Assembly: GCA_027484725.1 (NCBI GenBank)
Contig: JAIXSK010000025.1
Coordinates: forward strand, 1-64,000
Direction of reading: 5' to 3'
Length of the DNA stretch: 64,000 bases
Source: Flavobacterium sp.
GTDB lineage: Bacteria; Bacteroidota; Bacteroidia; Flavobacteriales; Flavobacteriaceae
Shown: positions 26,672 through 36,301 of the stretch, piece by piece
How positions within the stretch are numbered: position 1 is the stretch's first letter
Layout: every line of letters begins with the position of its first letter
The notes under the pieces: generated by a model
Database searches by the model: none
The model's input: only the letters and a program-made list of their open reading frames with translations
Told to the model about the DNA's origin: nothing
Program-made: the position numbers and the translations under genes

Positions 26672-27646
26672 TTACATAAAAGTAACCTCAGCAGCTGAAT
26701 CAGTTACGTTGACCTGAACCGTTTTGCCCAAAATGAGGGCTCGATTGTCTTTGATATGCCCGGCCGGAAAATTATAAATCACAGGTATTTTGGTGTCTTT
26801 GAGAACGTCTTGAATAATCTCGAGCGCGTCTTTTCCCCACGGAATTTCGTTGTCGTTCATGCTGGTCATTCCGCCCACTATTACTGCTTTGAGTCCGTCA
26901 AAATAGCCATTGCGTTTAAGGTTCATCATCATGCGATCAATATGATAAAGATACTCGTCTAAATCTTCAATGAACAAGATTTTTCCTTTGTAATCAAGCG
27001 CTGATTTTGAGCCGATGATGCTGTAAATCACCGATAAGTTTCCGCCCACGAGTTCGCCTTTTGCACTGCCTTTGCGGTTGAACGGATGCGCAGGGATTTT
27101 GTATTTCAAAGGTTCGCCGAAAAGTGCTTTTCGGAAACTTTCAAGAGCTTCGGGGCTGGCTTTCTCAAAACTTTGCGCCATAATCGCATGCAAGGTTTCA
27201 ATGCCCATTTGGTTGATGTGGCTGTGCAATACGGTCATATCGCTAAAACCCACCACCCATTTTGGCTTTTGCTTGAATTTTGAAAAATCAATTCGATCAA
27301 CAATCCGAACCGTTCCGTAGCCGCCTTTCGCACCGAGAATGGCTTTGATTTTTGGGTTGTCGAGCATTTGCTGAAAATCTTCGGCGCGCAACCAATCTGG
27401 CCCGGCCAATTGATGATCTTCTTTGCCGATGGTTTTGCCTAAAACCACATGTAATCCCCAGCTTTCAAGCATTTTGATGGCCGGTTTCAGGGCTGTTTCG
27501 TCAATTTTTCGGGCGGTGGCCAAAATGCCAATGGTATCGCCTTTTTGTAAAAATTCAGGTGTGATCATTTTTCGTTGTGCTAGAGAATGAGTGCTTGTGA
27601 AAACTCCGATGACAAGGCAGAGCGATATAAAGCGGAGGTTTTTCAT
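26672..27646 (-). CDS. Muramoyl-tetrapeptide (LD-) carboxypeptidase, peptidase S66 family
   Basis: 324 residues from the ATG at 27646, which opens a signal peptide (MKNLRFISLCLVIGVF..HSLAQ). The ORF extends to 27760 but that part lies in a dispersed repeat. Family motifs: GDTIGILATARK near the N-terminus, AKGGYGTVRIVDRIDF, and the nucleophile serine in GFSDMTVLHSH; the later FIEDLDEYLYHIDRM and FPAGHIKDN carry the Glu and His of the Ser-Glu-His triad. It removes the terminal D-Ala from peptidoglycan tetrapeptides, here probably in the periplasm given the signal sequence. Followed closely by yraN. Confidence 0.9.
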   Translation of the reverse strand: MKNLRFISLCLVIGVFTSTHSLAQRKMITPEFLQKGDTIGILATARKIDETALKPAIKMLESWGLHVVLGKTIGKEDHQLAGPDWLRAEDFQQMLDNPKIKAILGAKGGYGTVRIVDRIDFSKFKQKPKWVVGFSDMTVLHSHINQMGIETLHAIMAQSFEKASPEALESFRKALFGEPLKYKIPAHPFNRKGSAKGELVGGNLSVIYSIIGSKSALDYKGKILFIEDLDEYLYHIDRMMMNLKRNGYFDGLKAVIVGGMTSMNDNEIPWGKDALEIIQDVLKDTKIPVIYNFPAGHIKDNRALILGKTVQVNVTDSAAEVTFM

Positions 27647-27708
27647 GAGTTGTTGGTTCGGTAAGCAAATATAATCATCTTGGGTATATGTTGTGGCGAA
27701 GGCTGATT

Positions 27709-27789
27709 TGCTAGCACTGATAGAAGCGGCATCCTTGGGCGGCCGGGTTGGCCCGCCCAAGATACAGCGGATAGCAGCAAATAGCTCCT
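27709..27789. repeat. Dispersed intergenic repeat, copy 4
   Basis: Between the divergent S66 peptidase and metG genes. Left edge TAGCACTGATAGAAGCGGC then ATCC, central perfect stem TTGGGCGG...CCGCCCAA, right edge AAGATACAGCGGATAGCAGC and AAATAGCTCCTG. Confidence 0.7.
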
Positions 27790-27823
27790 GACAAAAAGCA
27801 TCAAAATCCGGATTCTATTGTTT

Positions 27824-27831
27824 ATTTTTGC
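27824..27831 (+). promoter_or_regulatory. Putative -7 element for metG
   Basis: TATTTTTG, match to TAnnTTTG, 18 nt before the metG ATG. No clear -33 element. Confidence 0.4.
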
Positions 27832-27849
27832 GGACAATTATTCCGACAC

Positions 27850-29907
27850 ATGATACAAAATCCAAAACGATACACCATCACAGCTGCTTTGCCTTACACC
27901 AACGGCCCCATCCATATCGGACACTTGGCCGGTGTTTATGTACCCTCTGATATATATGCACGCTACCTTCGATTGCAAGGTAAAGATGTGGCGTTTATCT
28001 GCGGAAGCGACGAACACGGCGTGGCTATTTCAATGAAAGCGCGCAAAGAAGGCATTACCCCACAAGAAGTGATTGACAAATACGATGGAATTATTCGTCA
28101 ATCATTTGTTGATTTTGGTATTTCGTTCGACAATTATTCGCGCACATCGGCTGAGATTCATCATAAAACGGCTTCGGAATTTTTTAGAAAACTCTACGAT
28201 GAAGGCAAATTCATTGAAGAAGAAACCGAGCAATTATTCGACGCCAAAGCCGGACAATTCTTGGCGGATCGATTTGTGACCGGTACTTGCCCGAAATGCG
28301 GCAACGAAGAAGCCTACGGCGATCAGTGCGAAAGATGCGGTTCAACGCTCAATGCTACCGATTTGATCAACCCAAAATCAACCATTACCGGCGAAACGCC
28401 CATTTTAAAAACTACCAAACACTGGTTTTTGCCACTGGATCAATACGATGCTTTTTTGCGCGAATGGATTTTGCAAGGACACAAAAACGATTGGAAACCC
28501 AACGTTTACGGCCAGGTAAAATCATGGTTGGACGATGGCCTCAAACCCAGAGCGGTCACCCGCGATTTAGACTGGGGCATTGATGTTCCGGTAGCAGGCG
28601 CCCAGGGCAAAAAACTCTATGTTTGGTTTGATGCCCCGATTGGTTATATCTCATCAACCAAAGAATGGGCGGCGCGCACGGGCAAAGATTGGGAGCCTTA
28701 TTGGAAAAGCAACGACACCAAACTCGTCCATTTCATTGGCAAAGACAACATTGTGTTTCACTGTGTGATTTTTCCGGTCATGCTCAAAGCCGAGGGCAGC
28801 TATATTTTACCTGACAACGTTCCGGCCAACGAATTTTTGAATTTAGAAGGCAACAAACTTTCAACTTCAAAGAACTGGGCGGTTTGGCTACACGAGTATC
28901 TTTTGGATTTTCCGGGGCAACAAGATGCTTTGCGCTATGCACTTACGGCCAATGCGCCCGAGACCAAAGACAATGACTTTACCTGGAAAGATTTTCAAGC
29001 ACGCAACAACAATGAATTGGCGGCCATTTACGGAAACTTCATCAACCGTGTGGTGGTTTTGACACATAAATACTTTGACGGAGTCGTTCCGCAGCCCAAT
29101 GCATTTTCTTTAGCCGACGAGCAAGCCTTGAACGAACTCAAAGCTTATCCGGCGGTGATTGCCAGCTCAGTTGAACGCTACCGATTCAGAGAAGCGCTGG
29201 GCGAATTGATGAATGTAGCGCGTTTGGGCAACAAATATCTCGCCGACGAAGAGCCTTGGAAAGTATACAAAACCGACCCTGAGCGGGTAAAAACACAACT
29301 TTATGTAGCTTTACAAATTGCCACTGCTCTGCGTGTTTTGAGCGAGCCTTTCTTGCCATTTACTGCTGACAAATTGCATAAAATTCTGAATTTATCTGTT
29401 GTGCCTGCTTGGAATTCAATTAGCGAAAAACCAGAATCTTTAGCAGTTGGTCATCAGCTGGGCGCTGCCGAAATTTTGTTTCCACAAATTGAAGACGCAC
29501 AAATTCAGCAACAAATTGACCGACTCGAAGCGACCAAAACGGCCAATCTTAGCCAAAACAAAACCATGACACCACAAAAAGAACTTGTATCGTTTGAAGA
29601 CTTTGCCCAAATGGACCTCCGTGTAGGAACCATTCTCGAAGCTGAAAAAATGCCCAAAGCCAACAAACTTTTGGTCCTGAAAGTAGATACCGGCATTGAT
29701 GTTCGCACCATTGTTTCGGGTATCTCCGAGAGTTTTTCACCTGAGGAAGTCATTGGTAAAAAAGTAACCGTATTGGTTAATTTAGCCCCCAGAAACCTCC
29801 GAGGCGTTGAGAGTCAGGGAATGATTTTGATGACCTCAGACGCTGCTGGAAAATTGGTTTTTGTGAACCCGGATGCTGAGGCAGAGAATGGTCAAATGAT
29901 TAGTTAA
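27850..29907 (+). CDS. metG: Methionyl-tRNA synthetase
   Basis: 685 residues, the length of the dimeric MetRS form. HIGH motif in NGPIHIGHLAG (about 16-26), zinc-knuckle cysteines in CPKCGNEEAYGDQCERCG, the KMSKS-equivalent loop GNKLSTSKNWAV near residue 338, the anticodon-binding helical domain, and a C-terminal EMAP/Trbp111-like tRNA-binding domain (about 580-685; MDLRVGTILEAEKMPKANK). Charges tRNA-Met. The KLSTS form of the KMSKS loop is commonly seen in MetRS of this phylum. The next gene starts 3 nt after its stop. Confidence 0.98.
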   Translation: MIQNPKRYTITAALPYTNGPIHIGHLAGVYVPSDIYARYLRLQGKDVAFICGSDEHGVAISMKARKEGITPQEVIDKYDGIIRQSFVDFGISFDNYSRTSAEIHHKTASEFFRKLYDEGKFIEEETEQLFDAKAGQFLADRFVTGTCPKCGNEEAYGDQCERCGSTLNATDLINPKSTITGETPILKTTKHWFLPLDQYDAFLREWILQGHKNDWKPNVYGQVKSWLDDGLKPRAVTRDLDWGIDVPVAGAQGKKLYVWFDAPIGYISSTKEWAARTGKDWEPYWKSNDTKLVHFIGKDNIVFHCVIFPVMLKAEGSYILPDNVPANEFLNLEGNKLSTSKNWAVWLHEYLLDFPGQQDALRYALTANAPETKDNDFTWKDFQARNNNELAAIYGNFINRVVVLTHKYFDGVVPQPNAFSLADEQALNELKAYPAVIASSVERYRFREALGELMNVARLGNKYLADEEPWKVYKTDPERVKTQLYVALQIATALRVLSEPFLPFTADKLHKILNLSVVPAWNSISEKPESLAVGHQLGAAEILFPQIEDAQIQQQIDRLEATKTANLSQNKTMTPQKELVSFEDFAQMDLRVGTILEAEKMPKANKLLVLKVDTGIDVRTIVSGISESFSPEEVIGKKVTVLVNLAPRNLRGVESQGMILMTSDAAGKLVFVNPDAEAENGQMIS

Positions 29908-29910
29908 CCA

Positions 29911-31383
29911 ATGAAAACAATATTTAATCTACTGTTGGTTTTATTTTCACTTTCTGTTTTTTCTCAGCAGGAAGTTACTGCACTGGATATAAATCTTTCT
30001 CCAGGAACTCAAGTTCTTGAGGTTACTCAAAAGAACCAAAAGCAGATTTCTCTGTTTTTTCATGGTGGCGGCAAAACAAAACTTTTAACACTCGACCAAC
30101 AATTCAAAATCGCTGACTCGCTATCTGTAAACAACAGTAATGAAGTTCGATACGCTGATCTTATAGGTTACGGTTTGTCGGACAAAAACTACTTCTGCTA
30201 TTTAGCCTCACAGAACAACAAAAATATATTTTGTCAACATTTTGATTTGAATTCGCATCAAGTAACCCTGAAATCTTTTCGATTAGAATTTGAAAAAGAA
30301 AAAATTTTGGCTAAAATTTCAATCGAAGATGTTTTTTTCATTGTTGCGTTAACAAAAAACTCAAGTTTGTTGAATTTGTATTCTTTTAAAAACGGGTTAA
30401 TGGACAAAAAAACAATCGATTTGTCATCGAAGCGGTTTTTAGATCTAAACAATAAAGTAGCCAATCTTTGGGATATTATTTCAAAAGAAACTCCTTGTGA
30501 AGGGGCTTTTTACTTTCAAACCATCACAGATAAAAGTTTACCTTCTCTTGTGTTGAATGCAAATAAAAGAAAACTTTATGGCTATGATAACCAACTTATC
30601 TTCAGCCTAGATACCAACAGAAAGTTTACACAAACTTTTTCAGTCAACTTAAATGATTTTTCTGTCGCTCAGAAGGTGTATTCGCAACCATATTTTGAAG
30701 ATAAAATCACCCAAGACGATAACCCAGAAACGTATTATTCGTCCCAATCTTCAACCTCTTTTTTATCTAAAAATCATTGTATACAAATGAGAATTGAGGA
30801 TAAAATTGTGAAGTTATCGATTAAAAAGGTCTCCGGTGAAGAAATCAAAAGTCTCGAAATCAATTCTGGTCAAGAAGTCTCTTTTAAAAACTCTGAAATT
30901 TATATCGAAAAAAGTGATGCACAAAACTTGAAAACAATCGACAAACCCGATCAATTTGTTAAAAAGTTAAACGGCCTTAACGCAGCGGTTTCATTACAAG
31001 AGTCGAAAGACAAGTTTTTATTGACCTTGGGCGGTATGTCCTTTTTAGATTCAACTGATGGCGCCTTGATTGGCGGTATGATTGGCGGATTCACCGGTGC
31101 TGTTCTAGGCACTGCAATCATGTCTAATTCTTTGGCCAATGCTTCTACAGACATGGATTTTTATAAAAATCGAAAAGTCTTGTATACAAGCTGTCTTTTT
31201 GACAAAAGTTTAGACCATATAGACGGCCTGATTAAAACCACAGCTTTTGATGCTCTTCGCTTATTTGCTGAGAAAAATGCATCCGGAACAATTAAAATCG
31301 CTTTCAAAATGAATGATGATTTATACCATGGCTTTTACAATGCTGAAACCAAAAAGTATCTGTTATATCTATTCAGTAATTAA
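29911..31383 (+). CDS. Secreted protein of unknown function with a glycine-zipper segment
   Basis: 490 residues. Signal peptide MKTIFNLLLVLFSLSVFSQQ. The rest is a beta-rich, low-complexity-free sequence I do not recognise, with a single glycine-rich hydrophobic segment near residues 380-405 (GALIGGMIGGFTGAVLG), a glycine zipper that could insert in a membrane. It starts 3 nt after metG. By eye its DNA is clearly more AT-rich than metG and uses more A/T-ending codons, which could mean recent acquisition or relaxed selection. No enzymatic motif seen. Confidence 0.6.
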   Translation: MKTIFNLLLVLFSLSVFSQQEVTALDINLSPGTQVLEVTQKNQKQISLFFHGGGKTKLLTLDQQFKIADSLSVNNSNEVRYADLIGYGLSDKNYFCYLASQNNKNIFCQHFDLNSHQVTLKSFRLEFEKEKILAKISIEDVFFIVALTKNSSLLNLYSFKNGLMDKKTIDLSSKRFLDLNNKVANLWDIISKETPCEGAFYFQTITDKSLPSLVLNANKRKLYGYDNQLIFSLDTNRKFTQTFSVNLNDFSVAQKVYSQPYFEDKITQDDNPETYYSSQSSTSFLSKNHCIQMRIEDKIVKLSIKKVSGEEIKSLEINSGQEVSFKNSEIYIEKSDAQNLKTIDKPDQFVKKLNGLNAAVSLQESKDKFLLTLGGMSFLDSTDGALIGGMIGGFTGAVLGTAIMSNSLANASTDMDFYKNRKVLYTSCLFDKSLDHIDGLIKTTAFDALRLFAEKNASGTIKIAFKMNDDLYHGFYNAETKKYLLYLFSN

Positions 31384-31422
31384 GTTATTCTCTTTGTTTA
31401 ACCTATCGAACTTTTTTTGCTT

Positions 31423-32115
31423 ATGAATGCAAAATCTTTAAAAGTAATCGCCTTCGACGCTGACGATACCTTATTTGTCAATGAACCTTATTTTCAAGAA
31501 ACAGAACAAAAATTCTGTGCCTTGATGAGTGATTATTTGTCGCAACAGGGCTTGTCGCAGGAACTTTTTAAAACCGAAATTGCCAACCTAAGCCTCTACG
31601 GTTATGGAATCAAGGGTTATATCCTCTCGATGATTGAAGCAGCCATGAAAATTTCGAACAACACCATCTCTATAGAAATAGTTGAGAAAATCATTGAATA
31701 CGGCAAAGAGTTACTCCAAAAACCCATTGAACTACTCGATGGGGTTGAAGACACTCTGAAAGCACTCGAAGGAAAATACAAACTCATAGTTGCCACTAAA
31801 GGCGATCTCAAAGATCAACAACGCAAACTGCACGATTCAGGTCTTGGCTCTTATTTTCATCACATTGAAGTAATGGCTGACAAACAAGAAATCAATTACC
31901 AAAAACTTCTCAAGCGCCTTGAAATTGAACCTCATGAATTTTTTATGATTGGAAACTCGCTTAAATCTGATGTTTTGCCGGTGTTGGCCATTGGCGGTTT
32001 TGCCGTTCACATCCCGTTTCATACTACTTGGGAACACGAAAAAATTAATCATAAAGTAGAGCATCCAAACTTCAAAACGCTTGAAAAAATTACTGATGTC
32101 CTTGATCTTTTATAA
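31423..32115 (+). CDS. HAD-superfamily hydrolase (phosphatase)
   Basis: 230 residues from the ATG at 31423 (an upstream TTG at 31417 is also in frame). Motif I is DADDTL (nucleophile and acid aspartates; normally DxDxT), motif II VATKGD, and motif III/IV GNSLKSDVLPVLAIGG. A helical cap lies between motifs I and II, as in subfamily I phosphatases (Gph/YjjG-like). Cytosolic; substrate unknown. It follows the unknown secreted-protein gene by 39 nt. Confidence 0.85.
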   Translation: MNAKSLKVIAFDADDTLFVNEPYFQETEQKFCALMSDYLSQQGLSQELFKTEIANLSLYGYGIKGYILSMIEAAMKISNNTISIEIVEKIIEYGKELLQKPIELLDGVEDTLKALEGKYKLIVATKGDLKDQQRKLHDSGLGSYFHHIEVMADKQEINYQKLLKRLEIEPHEFFMIGNSLKSDVLPVLAIGGFAVHIPFHTTWEHEKINHKVEHPNFKTLEKITDVLDLL

Positions 32116-32150
32116 CCCAATTTTTAAATTCAAGTCATCAAAAAAAGGGG

Positions 32151-32483
32151 TTATTTACCCAGCAAAAGCATATCCGTTAAAACTACTTCGGTAACAAACT
32201 TTTTGTCGCCATTTTTATCGTCATAACTGCGGTGTGTGAGTTTGCCTTCAACTGCTATTTGCGTCCCTTTTGAGGTATACTTTTCAATGATTTCAGCAGG
32301 TTTTCCCCAAGCAATTAAATTATGCCACTGAGTTTCCGTGATTTTCTCTCCTTTGTCGTTTTTGTAGGTTTCGTTGGTGGCCAGAGTAATTCTGGCGCGT
32401 TTCTTACCGGAATCTAATGTTAAAATTTCAGGGGCATTTCCGATGTTGCCAATTAATTGGACTCTGTTTCTTAATGCATTCAT
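32151..32483 (-). CDS. ssb: Short single-stranded DNA-binding protein
   Basis: 110 residues, one OB-fold: MNALRNRVQLIGNIGNAPE, ITLATNETYKN, TQWHNLIAWGKPAE, YTSKGTQIAVEGKLTHRSY. It ends directly after the OB-fold (TDMLLLGK) and lacks the glycine/proline-rich linker and acidic DDxPF tail that recruit repair proteins in standard SSB. It could be a second, specialised SSB of this genome. Monocistronic, divergent from the zinc-ribbon gene. Confidence 0.9.
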   Translation of the reverse strand: MNALRNRVQLIGNIGNAPEILTLDSGKKRARITLATNETYKNDKGEKITETQWHNLIAWGKPAEIIEKYTSKGTQIAVEGKLTHRSYDDKNGDKKFVTEVVLTDMLLLGK

Positions 32484-32612
32484 GGCGTGTAAAGATTTTT
32501 AAATTATTAAAATAAAATCAGCCCTACTTGAACTGTTTGCCAAAGTTGCCTTGTTTGTTTAAAACGATTCGGTTGTTAAATGTTTATTTTCGTTTGTAAG
32601 CGTTTACAATTG

Positions 32613-32642
32613 TTTGTCAAAACAAATAAATTCTTACATTTG
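32613..32642 (+). promoter_or_regulatory. Bacteroidetes-type promoter for the zinc-ribbon gene
   Basis: TTTG at 32613-32616, 18-nt spacer, TACATTTG at 32635-32642. The ATG of the downstream gene is 99 nt away, so the transcript would have a roughly 90-nt leader. Confidence 0.65.
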
Positions 32643-32741
32643 ACTGAGCCTAAAACTTTTAGAAGCTGTTTTTGGTAACTGTATTTGAACAGTCATCCCA
32701 ATAGCCCCGGCAGTTTTGAGAAGAAATTTATTTTACACGCC

Positions 32742-33092
32742 ATGAAAACTTGTTTAGAATGCCACGAAAGAGTCATCGGTCGTGATGACAAAAAATTTTG
32801 TAGTGATGGCTGCCGCAACAGCTACAATAATCGGATGAATAAAGACTGCAACAATTTGATGCGTAATATCAATCATCAGTTGCGTAAAAATTACCGGTTA
32901 TTATTGGAATTTAAAACGGATGACGGAAGCAAAATCAATCAAACAAAACTGACCGCAAAAGGATTTGATTTTGATTTTTTCACCGGAGGAAGATTGACCA
33001 AAAAAGGCTACGTTTTTTTTGTCTATGATAAGGGGTATATTCTTTTGAAAAACGGCTGGTTGAAATTGGTGCAAACAACCCAAAAAACTTAA
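32742..33092 (+). CDS. Zinc-ribbon protein (DUF2116-like)
   Basis: 116 residues from the ATG at 32742 (MKTCLECHERVIG); an open frame from 32685 adds 19 residues but no better start. An N-terminal zinc ribbon CLEC..RDDKKFCSDGCRNSYN is followed by a basic helix (MNKDCNNLMRNINHQLRKNYRLL) and a small beta domain (GYVFFVYDKGYILLKNGWLKLV). This architecture is frequent in Flavobacteria and is usually annotated as DUF2116 family Zn-ribbon protein. Function unknown; nucleic-acid binding is plausible. Followed 5 nt later by the M28 peptidase gene. Confidence 0.75.
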   Translation: MKTCLECHERVIGRDDKKFCSDGCRNSYNNRMNKDCNNLMRNINHQLRKNYRLLLEFKTDDGSKINQTKLTAKGFDFDFFTGGRLTKKGYVFFVYDKGYILLKNGWLKLVQTTQKT

Positions 33093-33097
33093 CCGAT

Positions 33098-35488
33098 ATG
33101 AAAAAAAACTATGCGTCTCTGTGGGCAACTCTGTGGATGGGCACACTGCTCATTGTGATGTATTTGACAATGATGCCCAGGTGGGTATCGAGCTCAACAG
33201 ACCTCAACGAATTTTCTACCGCAAAGGCTCTGGAGCACATCAACAATATGGCGCAAAAACCTCATTTTGTTGGCTCTGAAAATCACCAAATAGTAGTACA
33301 ATACGTAGTTGATGAACTCAAAAAACTTGGATTAGAACCACAAATTCAACAGGGAATTACACTTACAGAATGGGGCAATTTGGTGCCTGCAAAAAACATC
33401 ATCGCTCGAATCCCCGGATCTAACTCTTCAAAAGCCCTTTTACTTTTATCTCATTATGATAGCGCGCCACACTCATATTCACTAGGCGCCAGCGATGACG
33501 CTTCAGGCGTAGCCACCATATTAGAAGGCTTGCGCGCTTTTCTACATCAAAAAATTCCACACAAAAATGACATTGTTGTTCTATTTACCGATGCGGAAGA
33601 ACTGGGGCTCAACGGTGCGGCACTGTTTGTTACCCAACACTCCTGGGCAAAACAAGTAGGTCTGGCTATTAATTTTGAAGCACGGGGCAGTAGCGGGCCA
33701 AGCTATATGCTCATGGAAGTCAACCGCGGAAACGCCGCGATGGTAGATGCTTTTGTACAGGCCAATCCGGATTATCCGGTAACTAATTCACTGATGTACA
33801 GCATCTACAAAATGTTGCCCAACGACACGGACTTGACCGTTTTTAGAGAGCAAGGTAAAATTCAAGGATTCAATTTTGCCTACATAGACAATCATTTTAA
33901 TTATCATACTGCCCAAGATTCTTTTGAGCAAATTTCACCTCAAACTATAGAACATCAAGGCAGTTACTTAATGCCGCTTCTCAAATATTTTTCAAATGCT
34001 GATTTATCCAGATTAGATACTGCGACAGATTCGGTTTATTTTAACTCGCCCATTGGGATGTTTAGTTATCCTTTTTCATGGAATGTGGCTTTGGCATTTA
34101 GCGCCATGGCACTACTGATTACGTTGGTCTTTATCGGTTTAGGAAAACGCGTATTGAGCGGTCGCGAAATCGGAAAAGGAATGCTAAAATTCATTCTGTT
34201 GTTAATTATTGTGGGGGGAATTAATTATTTGGGATGGCAGTGGTTACTTAAATTATACCCACAATATCAAGACATTCAACAAGGTTTTCCTTACAATGGA
34301 CACTACTACATGGCTGCCTTTGCCTTTATAAGTTTGGCTGTTGCGATGCTTTTTTATTTCAGAACCCAATCTGTCGGAAACCATTTCAATCAAAGTATTG
34401 CTCCGCTGAGCCTATGTATTATTATAGGAATTCTGTTGGCTTTCTATTTACCGGGAGCTGGGTTTTTGATGATTCCTTCTTTTTTTGGTTTGCTTATGCT
34501 GGCTTATTACATTTTGACACAAAGAACTCATCTGTTAATCAATGCCCTTTTGTGTATTCCGGCTATATGGATTTTGGCTCCGCTGATAACACAATTCCCG
34601 GTTGGATTAGGACTAAAAATGTTGCCCGGAAGCGCTGTTTTACTAACCTTGCTCTTTGGAATTCTACTTCCGTTGATGACCGTATATCAGAAAAAAATAA
34701 GATGGGCCGGATTCTTTTTATTGATTGGTTTTGGCTTTTTAGGGTGGGCGCACACCCGCTCTGATTACAAAACCAACTGTGCCAAACCCAACTCGCTTGT
34801 CTATTGGCAAGACCAAGAAAAGCACCGCGCTTATTGGGGAACTTACGACCAAAATCTGGATACTTGGACCCAAAGCTATTTAGGTCAAAATCCTGTAAAA
34901 GCCAACGTACTTAACCAACAACGTCTTTTCAGTAAATACGATTCCGATTTTACTTTTGCATCGCCTGCACCTTATAAAAATATTGCCGGTCCAAGCATTG
35001 AATTTCTCAAAGACTCTATTGCAGATGGGCGCAGATATCTACACATCAAAATCAGTCCCAACCGAAAAGTCAATCGCTATGATGTTTTTGTGCCTGAGAA
35101 CATTCAGCTACATCACTTGACTGCCAATGGTGTGCGCAGAATTGGAGAAAACGGTTCTTTATACAAACGCGACGGTTCTCGCGTTTTAAGTTATTATGTG
35201 GTCGAAAACCAACCGTTAGAACTAACTTTTGATACAGAAATGCATGGCGCAATGAATATGGAACTGATGGAAAGTTCTTTTGATTTGTTGCAACATCCCG
35301 ATTTTAAAATCAAAAAAAGAGAAAACTGGATGATGCCCATGCCATTTGTATTGACCGATGCTGTGATGATTTACCAGAAAATCAAGCCCTCTGCTGTGGC
35401 AACACCTCAGAAATTAGCCTTACCTTTAAGGCCTAAAATGGTGCAAGACTCCCTTAAAATGGCACAAGACACAACGTCGCAACACTAG
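33098..35488 (+). CDS. Membrane M28-family zinc aminopeptidase
   Basis: 796 residues. An N-terminal membrane anchor (about 7-28) precedes an M28 domain: metal ligands in SHYDSAPHS (near 120), ASDDASGVA (near 139), DAEELGLNG (near 164), and LNGA..; a further aspartate/histidine pair lies in the NDTDLTVF and DNHFNYHTAQD segments. From about residue 320 there are roughly eight transmembrane helices followed by a soluble C-terminal domain (about 560-760). The architecture matches membrane M28 peptidases such as vacuolar/ER membrane aminopeptidases. The catalytic domain probably faces the periplasm. Substrates unknown. Confidence 0.88.
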   Translation: MKKNYASLWATLWMGTLLIVMYLTMMPRWVSSSTDLNEFSTAKALEHINNMAQKPHFVGSENHQIVVQYVVDELKKLGLEPQIQQGITLTEWGNLVPAKNIIARIPGSNSSKALLLLSHYDSAPHSYSLGASDDASGVATILEGLRAFLHQKIPHKNDIVVLFTDAEELGLNGAALFVTQHSWAKQVGLAINFEARGSSGPSYMLMEVNRGNAAMVDAFVQANPDYPVTNSLMYSIYKMLPNDTDLTVFREQGKIQGFNFAYIDNHFNYHTAQDSFEQISPQTIEHQGSYLMPLLKYFSNADLSRLDTATDSVYFNSPIGMFSYPFSWNVALAFSAMALLITLVFIGLGKRVLSGREIGKGMLKFILLLIIVGGINYLGWQWLLKLYPQYQDIQQGFPYNGHYYMAAFAFISLAVAMLFYFRTQSVGNHFNQSIAPLSLCIIIGILLAFYLPGAGFLMIPSFFGLLMLAYYILTQRTHLLINALLCIPAIWILAPLITQFPVGLGLKMLPGSAVLLTLLFGILLPLMTVYQKKIRWAGFFLLIGFGFLGWAHTRSDYKTNCAKPNSLVYWQDQEKHRAYWGTYDQNLDTWTQSYLGQNPVKANVLNQQRLFSKYDSDFTFASPAPYKNIAGPSIEFLKDSIADGRRYLHIKISPNRKVNRYDVFVPENIQLHHLTANGVRRIGENGSLYKRDGSRVLSYYVVENQPLELTFDTEMHGAMNMELMESSFDLLQHPDFKIKKRENWMMPMPFVLTDAVMIYQKIKPSAVATPQKLALPLRPKMVQDSLKMAQDTTSQH

Positions 35489-35497
35489 ACTAATTTC

Positions 35498-36301
35498 ATG
35501 GAAAAAATCAGCATATTGGGGTGCGGATGGCTCGGAAGACCGTTGGCTGTTCAACTGCTCTCTGAAGGTTACCAAGTAAATGGCTCAACAACTAACCAAG
35601 AAAAATTAGCACCCCTCAAACAAGACGGCATCAATGCTTGGCTAATTAAAACTGAACCTTTGGGTGTTCTGGGTAATTGGAGTGATTTTGTTCAAAACGC
35701 TGATTGGTTGGTGGTAAATATTCCGCCGGGAATGAAAAAAAATGGTGCTGCATCCTTTGTGGCTTCAATGCATCAGCTCTGCAAAAAAATTGAGCAAAGC
35801 AACGTCAAGAAAATAGTCTTGGTAAGCTCAACCTCTGTTTTTGCCGACACCCCTCAACTTTTTACCGAAGATGATGTCCCTATTGCTGATTCAGAAAACG
35901 GCCAAGCTTTGTATCAAGTAGAACAACTCTTTCAAAAAATTCCATCGGCTTCCACAACGGTTATTCGTTTTGGCGGGCTAATTGGCGCGGATCGGCATCC
36001 AGTAAAATACCTTGCCGGAAAAACCGGAATTCCATCGCCTTTGGCCGCCGTTAATTTGATTCATTTAGAAGATTGTATCGGAATTATTTTGATGGTTATC
36101 AAGCAAAATATTTGTGGTGAAATTTTGCATGGAGTTTCGCCCTATCATCCGTCGCGGGTAGAATATTACACGCAAAAAGCAATTGAAATGGGTTTGCCTT
36201 TGCCTATTTTTGAGCCTAACAATATTCATTTAGGCAAAACCATCAACAGCAACCTACTAAGAGAAAAATTTGGCTATCTGTTTATCAAACCTGAATTGTA
36301 A
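35498..36301 (+). CDS. NAD(P)-binding SDR-like protein (YeeZ/NAD-dependent epimerase type)
   Basis: 267 residues. N-terminal nucleotide motif ISILGCGWLGRPLA (GxGxxG form), then VNIPPGMKKNGAA and LVSSTSVFAD, as in the YeeZ-like branch of extended SDR proteins. Branch members often lack the canonical YxxxK pair; here only ALYQVEQLF occupies the region, so classical dehydrogenase activity is doubtful. It starts 9 nt after the M28 gene and its stop is immediately followed by the next start. Function unknown. Confidence 0.75.
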   Translation: MEKISILGCGWLGRPLAVQLLSEGYQVNGSTTNQEKLAPLKQDGINAWLIKTEPLGVLGNWSDFVQNADWLVVNIPPGMKKNGAASFVASMHQLCKKIEQSNVKKIVLVSSTSVFADTPQLFTEDDVPIADSENGQALYQVEQLFQKIPSASTTVIRFGGLIGADRHPVKYLAGKTGIPSPLAAVNLIHLEDCIGIILMVIKQNICGEILHGVSPYHPSRVEYYTQKAIEMGLPLPIFEPNNIHLGKTINSNLLREKFGYLFIKPEL

